Below, one piece after another: positions 22,745-33,727 of a stretch of DNA of 64,000 nt. Origin of the DNA: Viscum album (taxonomy: Eukaryota; Streptophyta; Magnoliopsida; Santalales; Viscaceae). Within the stretch, counting starts at the first letter, position 1; every line of letters begins with the position of its first letter. The DNA lies in contig OY728123.1 of the NCBI GenBank assembly GCA_963277665.1, forward strand, positions 630,972,915 to 631,036,914, written 5' to 3'. The position numbers and the translations under genes are program-made. The notes beneath the pieces were generated by a model that did no database searches, was not told the DNA's origin, and saw nothing but the letters and a program-made list of their open reading frames with translations.

Positions 22745-23215
22745 ATGGCTGGATTCCAAGGAAGTCATAGTGACTTTGAGAATGATGTACAAGGTGGGAA
22801 CGGTGGTGGAAATGAGCAACAAAATGGAATGTTGATAGGCGTAAAAGATATCGTCTTTATGTCAAATCAGTTTTCCAAAAATATGATCAACAACATATAT
22901 ATTAACCAACTCCCAGACTCAACAAGGAAGAGAAAGGTGATAAATGATAAGATCTCCAGCAATGGAGACCATGGAGAAAAGAAACCTCAATTTTCATCAT
23001 GCAGGAATTGTGGAAAGAGACACCCAGGAAAGTGTCTCAATGGGACAACGAAATGTTTTACGTGCGGGAAGCAAGGACATAAAGTGAAGAATTGCCGAAG
23101 AAAAATGAAGAGTACTATGGAAGAAGATAAAAATGGTCCCAAGAGTCCATTTATAGTCATCTGCCGTAAATGTAGGGGACCTGGCCATTACCCGAGTGAA
23201 TGTCCTATTTTATAG
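22745..23215 (+). CDS. C nucleocapsid-only Gag protein (156 aa)
   Basis: An intact ORF and the only believable full-length protein in the window. Residues 1-85 are hydrophilic, rich in Asn, Gly and Ser, with a basic RKRK patch near 60. The C-terminal half has three zinc knuckles: CRNCGKRHPGKC (~85-96), CFTCGKQGHKVKNC (~102-115, CX2CX4HX4C) and CRKCRGPGHYPSEC (~140-153). The first two resemble the nucleocapsid of Tekay/Del chromoviruses. There is no capsid (Retrotrans_gag) domain, protease or pol. I infer an RNA-binding protein that helps package or chaperone element RNA in particles built by another element. The start is fixed by the acceptor three bases upstream and by the same layout in A. 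Translation would need splicing of the long leader. Confidence 0.85.
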   Translation: MAGFQGSHSDFENDVQGGNGGGNEQQNGMLIGVKDIVFMSNQFSKNMINNIYINQLPDSTRKRKVINDKISSNGDHGEKKPQFSSCRNCGKRHPGKCLNGTTKCFTCGKQGHKVKNCRRKMKSTMEEDKNGPKSPFIVICRKCRGPGHYPSECPIL

Positions 23216-25090
23216 GATGTTTTCTTGCTCAAAGAAGAAGCTATGCGGAAATAAATGGTTGGAGAAAAATTTAAAAAGTATTAGCACTCCTTGTTGATGG
23301 GTTTACTTTGGAATAATTTTCTCTTGTATTTGTAACCCCTCAGTTTGCCATGTGAGAATGATATTTGATGAATAATTGTCTCTTCTCTTGTGGATATAGG
23401 TATAAATAACCATTTGGTTTTATATGATCATTGGGGTTTGAGAAAATGATAAGTTATTATAATTTGGGATGAAAATGCAAAGTATGATATAACATTTGTG
23501 GTTAAATTATGTTATTTTGAAAAATTTATCTCATTTTGGTAATATTATAGAATATAGTTTTTGAAAAAGGACAACACGTAGACCGTGTGACAACCCGTCA
23601 CGTCGGACAAAGCTGTGGGAATCGAACCCACAACCAAAGTGCGATTGGGATTTATCGCCTACCACTGGACTACATGAAGTCCCTGGTTAGTATGACTATT
23701 TTTTTTGTTAAATGATTTTATTGATCAATAATAAGATGATTTGGGTTCTTATGTCTTATCAAATGAATACCCTTGGTATAGGAAAATGATTTGGTGATTA
23801 AGTGATAAATGTTATTTTGGAAGATGTTCGTTTTGTTAGGAACACTATATGCCCAAGGAAAATAGAATACAATGAGGTTTCATTTGTAGAGTAATGGTGG
23901 ATTTTTATCTACATTTTTATTGTTGATTTATAGTGATTTGGGTTATTTATGGAAATGATTAACCTATAACAGAGAATATGTGATGATGTTAATTACTTTT
24001 AAGTATGTGACTTTAAGAGTATTTGATGTCATTTGGAGATACAATGTAACATGGGAGACTACATAATCAAATTCTTCTATGTTTTGGGTTTCAATATTAG
24101 TTTGGATTATATTAAAGGATTTTAAGGACAATTGGTTATTGAATGGTATCTATTTAACTTTGGGGTATTGTCGGTTTAATTTTAGAAATTAAGATTAGTG
24201 CATATTTATCTCAATGAATATCCTTTTGGGGGATCATTAGATCATTCACTAACCATTTTGGTTTTGATTAATCTTCAAATACAATGTAAATATATGGTTT
24301 ATCCTGCATGGATCATGTGATTCTATAGAAGTTTATTCTAACTCTTCCAGTGTGACCAAGTCTTCTTGAATACTCATCGTTTAAAAAAAATTGAGTTAGT
24401 GGTGGAAATTTATTAAAGAATGAAAATATACTTAAAATTTAAGTATATCTCATAATGTTCTTAGTCAATATCATAAATGAATTCCTCTTCCTTATGTAAT
24501 GTAACTTTAAAAAAAATGTTGTCCTAGATGGTACCTTAAATCATCACTAATTTATGGCTTTGGGATTGTTGGCCTTTTCATAGCCATGTTCTCTACCACT
24601 CTCCATCAGATAATTGATGGTTAGATTTCTCCTCCATATCCATATTTTCCTACATGGAACCCTAGTATGTGTTATTTTCGGTAATCTTCATACTTTCCGC
24701 TCTTTATTTTAAATAGAGGCCTCATTAATTCATTTTTCGATGTGGGATTTCAACTAAGATATTTTGAAATGTCAAAAATGTGTGATCCCAATACCCTATA
24801 TTTTGTTGAACCGATGGTACTTCAAATCATCATAGATTGATGAGTTTAAGGACCTCAATTTTATACTTGTTTGTGATTGATGACCTCAACCACTACCTAT
24901 AAATATTTACCTTTTTCCTCCAATTATATGTCCATAATTGCCACCAATGTTCTCCTAATCGAGATCATAATTTGGTGGTGACCCTTTCATTTCTCTTTTC
25001 CTCATATTAAGACTAAATTTTAGTAAACCAATTTCTGATGTGGGTTTTCCCACAAATATATTTTCTATTTTCAACCTTTTATTTTCGAAG
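23216..25090 (+). other. C non-coding interior downstream of gag
   Basis: There is no domain-bearing frame on either strand. Patches match A interiors, including the tRNA-like unit (23600-23685), TTCCTACATGGA and CCTAGTATG near 24650. It presumably contains cis signals, since it persists in elements without other genes. Confidence 0.65.
23600..23685 (-). repeat. tRNA-derived (SINE-head-like) unit in C
   Basis: On the minus strand TAGTCCAGTGG (23672-23662) fits an A box and GGTTCGATTCC (23628-23618) a B box. The latter sits in a perfect T-arm (GTGGG..CCCAC). The acceptor ends do not pair, so it is not a tRNA gene. Just beyond it GTGAC-GGGTT-GTCAC can form a hairpin. It is the best preserved of the three copies. 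Confidence 0.75.
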
Positions 25091-25104
25091 AACAATTTCA
25101 AATT

Positions 25105-25136
25105 GCGAGGACGCAATTTATTGAAGGAGGGGAGAA
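25105..25136 (+). other. C pre-tract hairpin and polypurine tract
   Basis: AAATTGCG-AGGA-CGCAATTT is a perfect 8-bp stem with a 4-nt loop. It is followed by TTGAAGGAGGGGAGAA, which abuts the 3' LTR. Confidence 0.85.
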
Positions 25137-28100
25137 TGTAACACCCCAAGATTTCATAGTGTGTTATTTCTTCAAAATAATTCAATAACTTGTACTACAC
25201 GCAACACCGAGTTCAAGCGCACCATGACTTACCAAACAAGCCGTTCAAAAAAGGTTATGAATAGTATTAACTAAATTTTAAACTTTATATAATCCTTATA
25301 ATTTTAGAATCCATATTATGAGTTTCTTAGACATAATGTAAGAACAAATTCATCTTCAGTATTGTAGTTTTACCAACTTTTAATAGTGAACCCTTTTTAA
25401 ATAAAATATTTTAAACTTTTTGACTAAATGGGGACATCAAAAAATTTAAAATAAAACATCCCAATCTTCCACGGTACGCTTTCCTTTGAATAAAACAGTA
25501 GCGTGTGTTGTACGCAACTTCGAGTTTTAACACACACCACAACCGATCAAACTAGCCGTTATAAATAGTAATACTTAATTTTTTGAAATTATATATATTT
25601 TATATTTCAAAATGGACTTCATTTTTGGATTCGTAATATCAAATTTAGCCTAAGGTGAAATTTTGGTACTTTTCGGATAACTTTCATATTTTGATGAATA
25701 GTAAAAATTACTAAATTTTAATTAAAAACAACTTTTTTAATCAAAATAATTAATAGTGATAAATTATGAATTTGAGTGGTTTTAAAGTATATTTAGAATA
25801 TATTTTTACCATTTAATATAATTTTGGTCATTGGACATAATTTTACAATTAAACCGAACATAAACAAGTGTCAATCTTTTGATAGTTATTATCTCTTAAA
25901 AACACGCTTTTTGTTTTGACAGCGGGAATTAATTTTAAATTAATTTCTACCACTTCTGTGTTTTGAATTTAGAAAAATGGATTCCATATTTGGAATCAGG
26001 ATGTTCAAATTGTGTAAATAGGTAACTTTTATTTTTAGACATTTTGAATAATTACTGCGGTAAATATTTTATTTACCATGGTTAAGGGTAAATCCGGTAA
26101 ATAAGGGTTAAAAAATAATATTATAATAATACTAAATTACCCTAAAACGTGTCTTAACCCTATTGGTTGATACATGGTCGACCATGGGCATCTTTGGGGC
26201 AATTTTGGGACCCCATTGATCCACTTTTAAGTGATAATGACACTTTATTTTAATTAAGTTAAAATGAATACAAAAATGGCATAAGCTTACATCTTTTAAA
26301 AGAACAATTTTTACATAGGGTTATACATGTTGGATTTTCGATTATAAATATTCATTAGAAATCTAAAATGATTTCCTACATAATGATATTTTATTTATAA
26401 TTTTTAGACATCAAATAATTTAAATTATTAATGACACAATAATGATGAAATGTTTACCTCATTAATAAATCATTTAAATAAATAAGATTATAATGATTAA
26501 CATATTATCTAAAACCTGTCCAATTCTTATTGGTTGATGTTATTTAGAATATGAGTCATCTTATCTTCTACCTCAATGATTTTTGGACCATTATAAACCG
26601 AATATAATTATATTATAAAGTAATACTTTCACTCTTTCCTAAAGAGCCCCTCCTCTCCCTTATAAAAGGAGACCACTTCTACTCATTCCTCACACCTCTC
26701 AAGCCACTTGGCTCGTCCAAACTCTGCCCAACTAAGCTCCCCACATCCCTCTCCTCCTCATTGAAGCTTCCCCTTAGGCTGAAAGCATTTCAGAAAGTCC
26801 TTTGGTTCCAACCAGAGTGAGTTACCTAAATTAAAGGTAACATTTTCTCTTAAATTATTTTCAATTATTTTGCTTCTCCAACCCCCAAACTCTTTTTATT
26901 TCCTTTATTTTGTAACAACACCAGTATCCACAATATACTAGTATGTTGTTATAATAAGGATTCAAACTACACATTCACACAACTCCATCTAATGGATGAT
27001 GAACATAATGTTTCTGTGGATGGCAAACTAACGCCTCACGAAACGATGATTGTTCAAATACATCTTACCGCCTCTCATGGTGGCCATTAGGATGGCACTG
27101 TAATTAAATATGATATTAATGATATATATTTTATATATAAGATTCTGTAATTCCATTTTATTTCATACAATTATTCGTTTCATGTTGTATATACATACGA
27201 TAATTTCATTTGAGGAAGTGCGGACTACCGCCCCCTTAAAATGATATGACTCGTTCATACCACACATGGAACGTATAAAGTATGGTGTTAATGAACTTAA
27301 GTAACATATATAAAATATTATATTTTACTGGAATAGTAATATACCTATGTATCATTTGGATTCGATTATTTTAAAATAAAAATTAAATGGAAGTAGCATT
27401 CGTGCGTACGTACGGACTACCGTCTCCACGAACGCGATGAGATTCATTCTCCATCGTATCCATTCAAGTATAATTATCATTTGATGATTTAAAAATGATG
27501 TTTAAGGACTTGATACCATTCTGTATATGAATAATATACATCCCAATAATAACAAATATGGCTCACATAACAAAGAATGTAAAGTAAAATGAACCCGTTA
27601 ACACCTGAAATGACGATAATTCTAAGATATTATTAACAAATCAATGTTAAAAGATCATATATGATATCATATTAAAGTAACTGATTCTTGTATTATTCAA
27701 TAACAATTATTTCACCATTATACAGGAGGTAAACCTACCATCGACCAAGGAAAAAGTTCAAAGTAAGGGATTCTCTTATCTCACTTTCAATTCCGTGAGA
27801 TTTCCATTGTTCGCTACTAAATTATTGAAAGTGGTGTATTGTGTACTTCCATTTGATATATATTATCATGATTCACTTTATATTCATGTTATTATGTAAA
27901 TAATTTGGTGGTTATTAACTTTTTGCCCTGTGACTCAGTTGATTAACGTGGTAAGGGATTTTCTTATCTCACTTTCAATTCCGTGAGATTTACATTGTTC
28001 ACCACTTAATTATTGCATGTGGTGTACTGCCCATGATTGTATTCATTGTGTAATATAATTTAATTTATGGGTATTTACATCATCATGTTATGATACTTCT

Positions 28101-29818
28101 TTCATGGGAGTATGTTTCGTAAGTTACCTAATTGATAAGGGAATTTGAGATTTCAATTTCCACTCATTTGGCTTTACACATATTTCATTGATTATATTAC
28201 TCCAAGATTATGTGTGGAATCGCTATTCATTTGATTATGCCTTAATTTCCACTCCCCTTTCTGTGGATATACTTTTGATACACATAATCACTCCATTGAT
28301 AAATTCTCAAGTGATCGGTATGAACTTGATAAGAGTAATTTTAACTCAATCTCCATTTGTTGAGTTAAATATCAAATTTGTTGGTGTTGTTTTTACAGGA
28401 ATATGTGTGAATATACTTTGATTGTTTTACACTGAATATCCAATCATATTTAGTGTATTTATATTTTTCACACATAATTATGTTGTTGATTTATCCTTAA
28501 CCTAAGGATATGGCCTTTATGAGAGATTTCATCTCAACTTACATTCCATTGAGACTTCTTTGTTGATATACACCAAATCACTTTTATGTGGTGTATATAA
28601 TGTACTTTGACATAGTATATCATGAATTCCCTTTATTCTCATGATATTACAAAGTTTTGATTACCTCAATTATTTTCATTCAAGTGTCTCTCTTTTGGTT
28701 AGAATCTCTAACTAAAATACCATTTTTAAATGTTTTAAAGACTTATTCATCTAAATCTTTCTCATTAATGTCCATGTTTTAAAAATGGTTTTAAGGATTT
28801 ATTTATATGAAAATTAAAGTTTAAAAAATAAAAATCCTTTTAAAAGGTTTCAAAGTGGTATGGGACACTTTGATTCAAAAATCTATTTTTAAATGGCTTC
28901 TTGACAAATAGTGTGACTTTTAAATGTTTTCAAGAAAAGGGGGATATTTCTCTCAAATAGTTTTGATGATTATTTTCATCTATGTCAACATCCTTCATTA
29001 TTCATGATTGAGGTTAATGTGATACAATACAATCTTCCATATTGTATCAAATGAATTATATTTGACTGTGGATGTTCTATTTTTATACAATTCATGGTTT
29101 GTGGTTAAAGTATTGACATTTCGTATGCTAGTTTTAATACGAATGTTTATTTTATGCTTAAACCTATTCATATGAGGAATGCATTGGACTTAATAAGTGA
29201 CGGGTGGAGCCCGCTATAGCTCCTCGATGCATCGGTAGGTCTCATGAGACAAACTAGTGTCTTGGCACAAGGCCTTGGCAAAATCTTATTTGTAGTCTTG
29301 GCACGAGGCCTTGGCTATGTGGTTATGATAGTTTGGAATTATGCATTCCATCATTATCAAAGTGGTTATTGATATTGCATGTGATCATTCGACTAGTAGA
29401 ATATCCATGTGAGTAAGTAAATGGCATTATTTCATTTTACCTTTTCCATTTTATGCTAAAGTTCAAGTTTCAAAGGCTTTTGTTTTAGTTATAAATTGCC
29501 TTAAGTGTTTATGTTTATTTATGAAAGCTTCTACTACAATGTTATCCTTACTGAGCATCTGAGCTCACCCCTTTCAATGTTTTATTTTTTTTTTCCAGGA
29601 TTATGAAGAAGTAATTTATGAATGACCTGCAGGGATAGTATGAGGGGATATGAAGACAAGATGTTTTTTTTATGATGAAATGTTAAAATTTATGGATGTA
29701 TCTAGTTATTCCAAGGCTACTAAAATAATCGGTCTTTCGAGACTTGATCTTTCTCATGATCATGCCAATGTTATGTAATAATGCACCGACTCTGGGTAAC
29801 TAGGGTCGGGGCGTTACA
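25137..29818 (+). repeat. C 3' LTR (4682 bp)
   Basis: A near-identical copy of 17574-22257, with the same termini. The TATA box is at 26661 and the donor GT at 26837. The module III stem is at 27396-27404 with 27427-27435. The hairpin is at 28851-28872 and the palindromes at 29225 and 29239. Confidence 0.95.
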
Positions 29819-29823
29819 AATGT
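29819..29823. repeat. Target-site duplication of C, right copy (AATGT)
   Basis: Matches 17569-17573 exactly. Confidence 0.92.
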
Positions 29824-30440
29824 AGGCTCGGAGCATATCCTCAAGCACCTGGATCGTACGCTCGGACTGGCCATCAGTATGGGGATGGTATGCTATACTC
29901 AAAAGTACCTGTGTATCCAAAGCCCTCTGAAGCCCCTACCAGAACTGAGAAGTAAAGCGTGCATCCCTGTCTAAAACAATAGAGTGTGGAACTCCATGCA
30001 AACCGAAAATCTCTTGGATGTATATTCATCCCAAATCATCAACACTGAAGGTATCCTAGATTAGTAAGAACTGAGAAACCTTTGTAAGCCTGTCAACGAC
30101 AACCCAAACAGCATCGTTACCTCAGGGTGACCTCGGTAATCCAGTCACGAAGTCCATCGCGACATTGTTCCACTTCTACTCTGGAATGGGTAACTACTGC
30201 AAAAGGCCTACTGGTCTCTAATGCTCCACCTTCACCTACTGACAAGTAGAACACCTCAAGATGAAACCAGCAACGTCCTTCTTCATAACTGGCCACCAGT
30301 ACTGGCGATGAAGATCCCGATACATCTTGGTGATGCCATGATGAATTGCCCAAACTGAGGAATGAGAGTCCCGCATCATCTCCTCACGTATGTCTGTAGG
30401 CACCCATACACGTCCCTATAAATGAAAGATCTCATCCTCG
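29824..30440 (-). pseudogene. B integrase, zinc finger and catalytic core up to the C insertion
   Basis: The minus strand gives an H2C2 zinc finger (HHGITKMYRDLHRQYWW, then CSTCQ), followed by the core. Asp in VVVDRLTK, Asp in VLDRDARFT and Glu in [17 protein letters not shown] are all visible, so the D,D,E triad survives in sequence. Stops replace Gln or Trp codons, for example CQ-stop-VK. C is inserted about 20 residues after the catalytic Glu. The protein cannot be made, even without C. Confidence 0.88.
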
Positions 30441-30479
30441 CCCACTGTCCATCAAAGAAGATGGTCCTCTCCTAGCACA

Positions 30480-31055
30480 CTCTCCTATAGTACTAAGCCT
30501 TCTGAGTCTGATAGCTTCCTCATCCGTACCTGATCAAGAAGTGTATAGGTAACAACTACAGAAGATAGGTAAGTTTGTCCCTGTCTATAGTGCTCCCCCA
30601 GATGCATCTCAGAGAACAGATCCTTCAGCTGCCACTCACTGTTGGCCTCCTGAACAACATGAATTTGAGTTCTCCTGCTCAATGCATCTTCCACTGTGTT
30701 TCCCTTTCTCAGCATATAGGCAAGCTCGATATCAAAAGACTGAATATACCCGACCCACCTGCGGTGTCTCAAATTCAGATCACGCTGAGTGAAGATGTAC
30801 TTGAGGCTCTTGTGGTCGGTGAAAACCACAAAGTGCTCCCCTAGAAGGTAATGTCTCCAACAACATATGGAATGAACAACATATTCCAACTCCAGATCAT
30901 GGTTCAGGTAGTTCCTTTCATGTGGCCTCAACTACCGAGACTTGTATGCAACGACTCCATCTCCCTACATAAGCACAGCGCCTAGCCCGATACATGAAGC
31001 ATCGTAATAAATAGTATAGATATTTCCTGACTCTATAAAGACTATTATCGGTGCC
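30480..31055 (-). pseudogene. B RNase H domain
   Basis: It reads YDASCIGLGAVLM, a TAG in the usual Gln position, then GDGVVAYKSR, LRPHERNYLNHDLELEYVV, FTDHKSLKYIFTQRDLNLRH and GNTVEDALSRR. These are the Ty3-type RNase H landmarks in order, with Ala-to-Glu in the final VADALSR. The C-terminal frame from LRPHERN to ~30485 is open for about 148 codons. It lies between RT and integrase, as in all Ty3/gypsy pol genes. Confidence 0.88.
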
Positions 31056-32071
31056 GATGTCAACCTTCCCTTCAGCTCCAGAAAGGCTGACTCACAAGAA
31101 TTTGACCATAAGAACTTCACCCCTTTCTTGGTCAGACCTATCAAGGGTGTTGTATGGTGTGAAATGTCCTAAATGAAGTATTTGTAGTGTCCATCCAGCC
31201 CTAGGAAACTCTGTACCTCAAAAAAGTTCTTAATATGCTCCCAAGAAACTACAGTTATCACTTTCTATGGGTCCATTGATACTCCTGCCTCTGAGATTAC
31301 GTGACCCAAGAAGTGAATCTGATCCATCCAGAAGTGTCACTTCGAGAGTTTAGCATAAAGCAGAATCTCTCTCAATGTACTCAGAACGATCTCAGGATGG
31401 GTAGCATGGTCATGTTGAGTGTGATAGTACACCAAGATATCGTCCATGAAGACCACGACAAAAGAATCCAAGTATGTATCGAACACTCGGTTCATCAGAG
31501 CCATAAAAACCGATGGTGCATTCGTGAGACCGAACGGCATAACAGTATACTCGTAGAGACCATACCTTCTACTGAAGGCTGTCAAAGGTATATATGATGG
31601 TCTAACATGCCACTGATGATAACCAGACCTCAAATAGATCTTCGAGAACATGCGGGCTCCTCTAAGATGATCGAAGAGATCATCAATCCTTAGTAAGGGA
31701 TATCGGTTCTTGACTATCAATTGGTTCAGCTTCCGATAATCCACACAAAGCTTAAGGGGACCATCTTCCTTCTTTACAAATAGGACATAATATCCCCGAG
31801 GAGAAGTATTGGGTCAGATGAAACCCTTCTCCTAAAACTCCTCCAACTGCTTCTTAAGCTCCTGCAACTCAGGTGTAGCCATCCTATAGGGAGGAATGGA
31901 CACTGGCGTCGCTCCTGGCATGAGCTCAATAGATAATTCCACCTCACGCTCCGGAGAAAAACCTGAAAAGTCCTCTGGGAAGACATCCCTGAAACAATCC
32001 ACCACTGGAGGAAAGTCCAACTGTGAAGTCCCCTGATCATCCAGATAAAGACTAGAAATCTGGGCCATCAC
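31056..32071 (-). pseudogene. B reverse transcriptase
   Basis: The N-terminal part reads [20 protein letters not shown] and [20 protein letters not shown]. The palm has [16 protein letters not shown] and FMDDILVY. The thumb ends LGHVISEAGVSMDP. The first catalytic motif reads [12 protein letters not shown]: the Asp of FSKIDLRSGYHQ is Tyr (GAT to TAT), which should abolish polymerase activity. Several stops break the frame, and the best open stretch is 31744-31337. Upstream lies protease, downstream RNase H. Confidence 0.88.
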
Positions 32072-32129
32072 CCTTCCTAGCCCATGATGCTCGAGTCCTG
32101 CTCGACTCTCCTAAACATCCCATTCTCTT

Positions 32130-32520
32130 CTATGAAGAAATGATTCACCCTCTGGTGAAATGAAACTCACCATGCGGCGATAACAGTCGACGACTGCCTT
32201 AAAGGGAACCAACCAGTCCATCCCGAGAATTACATAGTAACATTCCATCTCTAGGACATAGAGATCCCATAATAAACGATACCCTACAACCTCGAGAGGG
32301 CACTCTCTGCACTAACGTACACTAGATGTCCTCGCTCCCAAAGGTGTGTCCAGTGTCAAAAATTCGGCAGAAGAAAATATACAGAGCCCAAGGCTCTCCA
32401 TAATAGTAATAGGGATAAAGCTATGCATAGCACCAGTATCGAAAAGTGCTGAAGATAAAACTGAGGCTACTAAAATCAGACCTCAAATGGTAAAAGGTCT
32501 GGGATCCTACTCCTGATAGA
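32130..32520 (-). pseudogene. B aspartic protease
   Basis: The minus strand reads ALFDTGAMHSFI, the retropepsin active site (D-T-G-A), and about 80 residues later VILGMDWLVPFKAVVDC, the flap-distal ILG motif of plant Ty3 proteases. A stop lies between them after TSSVR. Length and position between gag and RT are normal. Confidence 0.82.
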
Positions 32521-32594
32521 TCTGCTCCACCGCAAAAGTCTGTCCTGCCCCGCGGCCCTATGACCCTGCCTGACCACTCTGAGCTGATCCTCCC

Positions 32595-33727
32595 TACTAG
32601 TTCTGAAGGACTGGTGACTGAATTCCATGGCCTCGACCTCCACCTTGGCTCGAATGGCCGGAAGAACTCCATTTCCCTGACTGGTGAGAAACTGGTGGTG
32701 CTACTCCCGAACGAGGAGTCATGGAAGAACCCCCGTCACCAGCTACTGGTGAGAAAACTTGGCAGAAATGGTAAAGGTGACCCATCTTTCTGCAATATCG
32801 GCACTCCACAGGGTCTCTATGGCACTGTAGCCTCATGTGCCCTTCCCTTCCACACTGTTAGCATACCACCTGGCTACCTGGATATGTATCTCACCTCTTC
32901 GGATTGCCAAGCGTAGACTCTCTACAGTGCTTCCTACTGTCAACTGGAGGAACACTAGCTCTAGAAGCAGAACCGCCCTGGATCGCAGCTCCGGAGTCTC
33001 TCAGATTGCACTCTACAATCAGTGCCTAGTTGACAATGGATGTGATGGAAGTCAGCTGGAAGATATTCACCTGTGAGCGGATCTCCCGCCTGAGACCATC
33101 CTCAAACTTCCTTGCCAAGAACACCCCACTTCCATCCTGAAGGGTTGTGAAACTCTGCATCTTGGTGAAATGAGAAAAATAATCCATAACATAAATATTA
33201 CCCTTCCCCGGGCTCATGAAATCCTGGTCTCGATCGGCCCTCAGGCTCTCCAGGTAGAAGTAGTCATAGAAAACGCGCTGGAACTCCTCCCAAGCCATTA
33301 CCTGCCGATGACCCGCCTGTGAGATCACGTCCCACCACCTCTTGGAGGATTCTCGAATCATGTAGGTAGAAAGATTGACTTTCCACTCTGGAGGTGTTTC
33401 CAGACGTTCAAAGATAGTCAGCATGGCTTCCAACCAAGACTCTACAGCCTGTGGTCCTCCTTCCCCTGAGAAAGTAGGAGGATGCTGCTACTGGAAAACC
33501 AGTGTCAAGTCTTCCATAGTTTTGGTATGAGTTGGTGCTCCCTGAAAGTTCTGCATCATCCTCATGAAGCCTTCCATGAATTGTGCATCAGTTCCTGCAA
33601 CTAGTATGACAGTCGGTGGCAAGGCTATCCTGACTGGAGGATTGGCAGGAATTCCCTGATCAGTCATATCTGGCGTCTAATCACTGCCTGACAACTGACG
33701 TACAACCGGAGGACGTCTTAGAGGCAT
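32595..33727 (-). pseudogene. B gag (capsid plus nucleocapsid)
   Basis: It starts MPLRRPPVVRQLSGSD at 33727, with a stop after 16 codons. A capsid-type Retrotrans_gag segment follows (WLEAMLTIFERLETPPEWKV, SSKRWWDV, WEEFQRVFYDYFY, FARKFEDGLRREIR-like). Two zinc knuckles come next: C.QCGREGHMRLQC, with a TAA in the second position, and CRYCRKMGHLYHFC. The tail is Gly/Ser-rich. Unlike the A, C and D proteins it has a capsid domain. The longest intact piece is 33433-33026. Confidence 0.85.

Larger units (their letters stand above)
17574..29818 (+). mobile_element. Element C: young gag-only giant-LTR retrotransposon (12,245 bp)
   Basis: LTRs are 17574-22257 and 25137-29818. The interior of 2879 bp holds the primer site, one intact nucleocapsid-type gag, two antisense tRNA-like units, a conserved hairpin and a polypurine tract. 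It has no protease or pol, so it must be mobilised in trans. I counted about 20 differences between its LTRs in the first 1.5 kb (order of 1-2%), far fewer than for A or B. It is the last insertion in the nest. It lies opposite to B, inside B's integrase. LTR landmarks show that it is a diverged sister of family A. Confidence 0.95.

Noticed and set aside
32560..32916. 118-codon plus-strand frame opposite B gag
   Set aside because: Shadow of the Gly/Ser-rich gag tail on the other strand.
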